Assembly (NCBI GenBank): GCA_951230915.1
Contig: OX579636.1
Coordinates: forward strand, 34,345,567-34,409,566
Origin: Antitrichia curtipendula
Lineage: Eukaryota > Streptophyta > Bryopsida > Hypnales > Leucodontaceae
Direction of reading: 5' to 3'
Length of the DNA stretch: 64,000 nucleotides
The position numbers and the translations under genes were made by a program. Each line of letters opens with the position of its first letter. Position 1 is the stretch's first letter. A model generated the notes under the pieces. The model saw only the letters and a program-made list of their open reading frames with translations. It had not been told where the DNA came from and did not search any database. Below are positions 58,792-64,000 of this stretch, in pieces.

Positions 58792-61700
58792 GTAAGTTTC
58801 ATTGTCAATTTCTGCTTCATGGTAAACCCTACATGATATGCTGTTGTTGAGCAAGCGCCATCGTCCTGCAAATGGTATACGTGATGCCATCAGTAAGTTT
58901 TGCCATAGCTACTAGTACAGGTTGGTGAAGGGGCATTGCCATTTTAGGTAGAAACCCTAAAACGTTGGTGAATAAGATTGTGGACAGCAATGATATATCA
59001 GGAGGTGCCAGACCTCGCCATTCCTGCTTCGCAACTGGCATTTACAGTTTTGATACCAAACTGGACACAAACCAATTCTTCGTTCCTCAAAAGTACTTAG
59101 CCCCACGTAGAGTTTTGGATCGCAATTCTGAAATTACCTACTCCTGCACGTCAACTTTGAGAATTATTCTTTCCTCAGAGCACTAGCCCTTCTTCTGTGG
59201 GTCAACCTTGACTCTAGCTATTAGGGTTTTAGTCCTCGTAATTCCTGCTCTGCGACTGTAGATTTGTTACCAAATTGCGCACAATGCGATCGAAGTACGA
59301 GTCCCCATGTACGATTTTGGAATTCAATTCTGAAATCGCCTTCTTCTGTGGACCAGCTCTCACACACCCATTTGTCTTCTAGAATATGCGTGTTCACCTT
59401 CATTTTTTAAGGTTAGGTGCCTCCTATTGAGCTGCCGCTTGTCAATTTCAAGGTTGACTCCATCACAGAGGCGAAAGTGTTGTTGCGAATGATGTTTTGG
59501 GATGAATTGCAAAGTTTTCCCGCTGTCACCAGGCTAAGGAATTAGCACAAGTATACTAGCTGCTTTGCTTCGGTTGAGAAAGAGGAGGATTTCTCTCAGC
59601 TGGCAACTAACGATAAGGGTGATGCCTCCTCCTGAGATCATCACTCTGGGAACCACGATTGCTTTGACCTCACTATCTTTCCATGAAGGCGCACAACTGC
59701 AACTATATGGGATGTCGTTTCGCTATTACATGTAAATGATACAACTGTGATACTCCCTCCGCCCCACAAAATTGATGATTGTTTCGCAGAAATTTGTGTC
59801 AGATTACATGATGTCTTCTACGTATTCAAGTGCAAGCTGTTGTTTTGCATGTTCTAGTACAGCAAGATTGCAAGTACCCGATTCTAGTTCCCAATTCCAC
59901 CATGTTTGAGCAGTGTTGGTTTCTCTTTGCTAGGCATGATTCATGCTGCCATTATCTATGAAGCTTAGTTGCTAAGCACTGATTTGCTGTCTGTGTTGAT
60001 TGCAGAGGGCGCAAAGTATCAACATGGCGCTATGTCGCTAGAATGGAAAACTACTTTAGGAACAGAAATGTCATCATATCAACATGCAGAGATTAGTCTT
60101 CAACAAGCAACCTTAAGTTTTGCTTTTTCCTTAAGAAGTGCTTCTGTTTTAAAACCTAGGAGGTATTTGTGAAAGTTGTTGAGGTTGATAAGACTCGATC
60201 TTGAGGTTCAAAATGAGACCACGTGAACTCTCTTTCACCGCTGTTTTGCTTGCTAGGTGATCTTCGTAGGAATTTCCAGCCCTTGTTGGAGTGCTAGCAA
60301 GTAATGACTGAGCAAGGGGACACTGTCTTAGGTGAGTGGCGGTACAACTCGAGGTACATTACTTGAGGGAGGGAGAAAGGCAATCTGACGACGCAAACAC
60401 TCCAAATGCTCACTTGAGTACGAGATTGATGGCGCTACCACTTTTTTCATTGCCATGCGAAGTGCTGATCGTCCGAACCTGACTGCCTCAAGCGTTCACT
60501 TCTCCTGTCGAAGGTATGATCTGACACCTCAGAATGTAATGATTTGTATTGGACATGTTTCAGATAGGAGGATGGAAAACAATGAATTTCAGTATAATGT
60601 TGTCAATGCTGGCTACACTTGAACTGCCTTTGCACCTGCCTTGGCCAAATTTTGCGACTAGGCAGCTGAGAATGGACAAAAGACTAGGCATTCATGCTCA
60701 TCAGATTCATAAAAAAATTGTTGTCACGAATGCCTAGTTCGTGTCTGTCCTCTCCTGCCTAGGTGCTCCTGTTAGCCATTCACTGTAGTAACCCTTAGAT
60801 TTGAACTTCTATGTTTTCTGAAAATTTGAGAAAGATTTTTTTTTTTAGAATTTTTTTTAACAGCTGATTGTGTCAAGAAAACAAATGCCCAACTCCAGAT
60901 ATGCTTGCATGAACTGAGCTCTAGATTTACATGATGCTTAGGGAAGTTGGAGAACTAATACGATTAGTGGGTGTCATGGTTGGAGACTAGCTTGGTGAAT
61001 GGGATGTTTTAAGCTTCTAGAGGTAGGAAAAGTGGCTATAAACGTGGAGAAAAAGTCACTTTATCTCCGGTTTCAGCAAAGTTTTGGGGCACTTAAGAGA
61101 TGGATACTAGCATTCAATATTTATTGATGAGGTGGCAACTTCTCTAGAGTTGAAGACAAATTTTGTGTCCAAAAAAACAAAGATCTATAATATTCAGTTT
61201 TGACATCTATAATTGCAAAGATTCTGACTCAATGGTTGATAAGTTACAAAGAGGCACTGTGCACTTGTAATCAAACCAAAGTATGCTTTGGTGGAATCTC
61301 TCAATATGAAATTTTTTTATTGCAAATTTCTACCAAAATCTTTTATGAATATAGAAAATATCCAAGTAACTTGGATGTGACATCCAAGTTTCTTGGATGC
61401 ATGGTTGTGGATGAGATAATGGTAGATCCTTGTTCCTAAACCCTAAACTCTATCTCAAGTTCCAAACATAGGTTAGCTTTTTCTATGTTATTCCAAATTT
61501 GACTATGCATTATACTAAATATAGTTATTGTTAATATAATATAGCCTCTCCTAGCATGATTGCAATAGCTATGCTTATTAATATATATATATATTTTTTT
61601 TTTATCAATTTTGATGATGAAGAAGAAGCAATTTTTATGTTGTGATAGTTGGAAATTCTAATGATATATAATGAAGATCCAATTTGTCATTTAGGTCTAT

Positions 61701-61980
61701 AGTACTTAGACAATTGACCTATCCCCAAGGTATGTTTCTTTCATGCCGATCTTTTAAACCACAATTAACCATTCTTATATTGATATGATAATTTCTCTTA
61801 CTATTAGATCACTTGCACAAATCTTTATTACTTTTAGAAGATTCTACATACATGGTAATTATATAACAATTATTGAGTTTCACAAGTCACCTCCAAGATT
61901 CTCTTGGCACACAAGACAATGCAATTTCATCATCAATTTTTTTTTAATTAAGGACCATTTTTCCACAGAAGCCCTGCCTG
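58792..61980. other. Spacer with a degenerate tandem duplication
   Basis: About 59010-59155 and 59236-59355 are diverged copies of one unit (CATTCCTGCTtyGCRACTG ... GTACGATTTTGGAaTyCAAT). The rest is AT-rich without a supported gene. Confidence 0.4.
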
Positions 61981-61982
61981 CG

Positions 61983-62470
61983 TCACTGCACGTACTGCAA
62001 GCTTTGAAACAAGGCGCCCACCCCCATCAACTTATTGTCTTGCAATTCAACAGAAACTTTAGCATCTTCTCTGTCATCAACACATCGCTTCAACAGGATG
62101 GCAACAACACGGAAACGTCCAAATCCTCCCAGTCCTGCGATCCTCTCTCTAGATGCGATCCACACTGTCATCCAAACAGCAAAACCGAGAAAAAAAAAAC
62201 ACCCAACCAACCAACCGCCCAGCGAAGCGAAGCCAAGCAAAAACCCTAAACCCTAAACCCTAACCCTAAAAACCCATATCCGCCATCTCCATGATACGGG
62301 GCAAAATCGATTCGAATCACCAACAATGGAAACTTTCAGAAGAAACAAACACACTCCACGCCACGAAGAGCGAGCTCCGAAATTGGAATTGAAATCAATC
62401 TCAACATAGTCAAAAAAAATCAATATTTTCTCACCAACTATTTCTGGCATGGATTTCGAGGATCCTGCAA
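61983..62470 (-). other. Candidate exons of an unidentified minus-strand gene
   Basis: A frame ending at 61983 encodes RFRVVAILLKRCVDDREDAK and continues to a stop after QSLQYVQ. Upstream (near 62440) a short ATG frame, MPEIVG, ends at a GTGAGA donor. The join between them is not established and the family is not recognised. The telobox cluster at 62241-62268 would lie between them. Confidence 0.3.
62241..62268. promoter_or_regulatory. Telobox cluster (short interstitial telomere repeat)
   Basis: Three AAACCCT units followed by AACCCTA. The plant telomere sequence, often found near transcription starts of plant genes. No second array is nearby, so this is not a chromosome end. Confidence 0.7.
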
Positions 62471-62748
62471 TTCCTGTTTGACCCAAGAAAAAAAAATGCT
62501 TCAGTTTTCGCCCCAGAGCAACTATTGAGGAGTGAGGACGAGGCGAGTTTCACATGGCGAGGTACTACTCTCCACACAAGGGAGTAATGTTCGTGAAATA
62601 ATTGGGTTTCTTTTTCTCGTGAATGGAGAGAGGAACCAAATGAACGTTGTGTCCTTGCTGCACGCTTTTCTTTTTTTCTTTCTTTAATGGTGTAGAAGAA
62701 TTAATAGCTGAGTGATCGAGAGAGAGAATATATGGCTAGCACCTAAAG

Positions 62749-62791
62749 GAAGGAAGGAAGGAAGGAAGGAAAGGAAAGGAAAGGAAAGGGA
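62749..62791. repeat. GGAA / GGAAA microsatellite
   Basis: A run of about six GGAA/AGGA units passing into AAAGG units. Confidence 0.85.
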
Positions 62792-63097
62792 AGGCCTGCC
62801 GGCCGTTCGTTCGTACGTGCAAATGTGTATGATTGCATTGCAATCTGGGCACGGCATGTAGAGGTGGTTTGGGAAAGTGTTCCGGTGGCTGGAGTTGCAC
62901 ATTCTTGTTGTCAGGGTGCAGAAGTTTGGCATTTCCTCAGGGCCGTAGGGGGTGGGAGGATCGCAGGAGGAGGACGGAGGAGGAAGACCTGGCTGGCGTG
63001 GAGTAGGGGACGATTTTTTCGCAATAGGTACTTGACAACGGAGTGATGGATTGTTTGGTGGGTTATTCATGTCATCATGGGGGCGCAGGAAAGCAGA

Positions 63098-63130
63098 CAC
63101 AGACAAGCACAGACAAGCACAGACAAGCAC
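63098..63130. repeat. AGACAAGCAC minisatellite
   Basis: Three to four tandem copies of ACAGACAAGC-type units. Confidence 0.75.
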
Positions 63131-64000
63131 CGAAAAAAGCTTCTCGAGCGCGTTCTTACAAACTCAGGGAAAAAACAAGTGCAATGGTCGCCTGGGTACG
63201 CACGCTCCGGGTTCGGGACCAATCCCCACCCAATGTTGCAAATCTCGGCATGAGGTTACGCGGTTTCTATTTGGCAGTGTCGCTTCCCCCAACCAACCAC
63301 CCAAATAGGTCTCCAGCACTGCCCGCCTGTGGGGGAATGTCCTCCACTGGATGAAAAAACAGAACGTGATTGGATGAAAAATTGTATAATGCCCGATTAC
63401 GTGCACAAAATCACGTAACGGAGCAAGAAAACGTAATTATGGAGTAGAATCCGCCCAAGAATTGAACGGGACATTTCCCACCAATGATTTACGTAGTTGG
63501 AATGCCAATACTCCTCCTTCCATTCCTTTGGCCGTAAAGTCTGTGTGGGCCCCGCCTAGAGAAATTGTGGCCACATGACCTGAATTGAAAGTTAGTTTTT
63601 ATTTATTTTTCAACAGGTCAGTCCAATTATTCCCTTCGTCCCAAAATGATCTTCCGGTTGTCACATTGTGAAGTGGGAGGGAAGGGGGGGCAGGTTGGTG
63701 GCAATGCCGATAATTACTTCAATGATAAATGACTGAAGGGCTCAATTAATAGTGCAATTGTGTGCAAACAATTGATAAAAGGTTCCCCATTGTTTGTGTG
63801 TCATGTAAACATCAGTGAGTGAGTGGAATTGTTCTTGTTGTTTGCATCTCCTTGAGTGTTGTCTTATTGAAGGAGATGGAAGTTTTGGGCGGCTTTGGGA
63901 AAAGCGCCACACATAGTCCTAGATCTATACTAATTGTTGCCACAAAATGACAACCTCGCACTCAACAATTATTAAGTGTCCACTGGTGTTCTTTGAAAGT
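63131..64000. other. Terminal spacer
   Basis: No gene or repeat is supported up to the window end. Confidence 0.45.

Noticed and set aside
62241..62268. True telomere or chromosome end
   Set aside because: Only four units, embedded in non-telomeric DNA.
1..64000. CRISPR arrays, bacterial operons, rRNA or tRNA genes
   Set aside because: Genes are intron-rich plant genes; no regularly spaced identical repeats or recognisable rRNA/tRNA sequence was noticed. A tRNA could be missed by eye.

Overview
The window reads as nuclear DNA of a land plant. Four spliced or intronless genes belong to recognisable plant families: GID4, an RWDD1/DFRP2-type RWD protein, an RLP4-type malectin/LRR receptor-like protein and a SOL1-type M14 carboxypeptidase. 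Introns are short and numerous with GT-AG borders, teloboxes (AAACCCTA) sit near gene starts, and there is a plant-style L1 LINE with DUF4283 and CCHC in ORF1. Compact genes within AT-rich, repeat-laden spacers suggest a non-seed plant, perhaps a bryophyte. That last step is inference.

Layout. 1-11.9 kb is a repeat-rich arm. It holds TTAA-flanked inverted-repeat transposons, a nested MITE, and two decayed copies of an unrecognised membrane-protein gene (3.6-4.4 kb and 10.6-11.4 kb) that lie in a duplicated block. 11.97-19.08 kb is one nearly full-length LINE with a 17-bp target-site duplication, broken by an in-frame TAG in ORF2 and a frame change late in ORF1. 19.1-30.6 kb is AT-rich spacer with more TTAA elements, other MITEs, a long foldback, tandem repeats and a possible coding relic. 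31.3-32.5 kb holds a two-exon gene for an unrecognised one-TM protein with two kinds of tandem repeat.

34.5-46 kb is the first gene-dense block: GID4 (minus, 7 coding exons, 197 aa), divergent from an intronless RWDD1-like gene (plus, 249 aa), then an RLP4-like gene (minus, 10 coding exons, 641 aa) with a striking intronic hairpin. 46-51.6 kb is AT-rich spacer with TIR elements and a foldback. 51.6-57.6 kb is a SOL1-like carboxypeptidase (minus, 14 coding exons, 519 aa) with a MITE in one intron. 57.6-64 kb has only weak candidate exons, a telobox cluster and simple repeats.

All exon chains were assembled by eye from splice signals and reading-frame continuity, and each chain closes in frame. 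The recognised genes do not form a pathway: GID4 is a ubiquitin-ligase substrate receptor, RWDD1 a translation/GTPase-associated factor, RLP4 a cell-surface protein and SOL1 a peptide-processing enzyme. The most unusual material is the TTAA-target element family, the repeat-bearing membrane protein, the duplicated pseudogene family and three hairpin loci that could make small RNAs.
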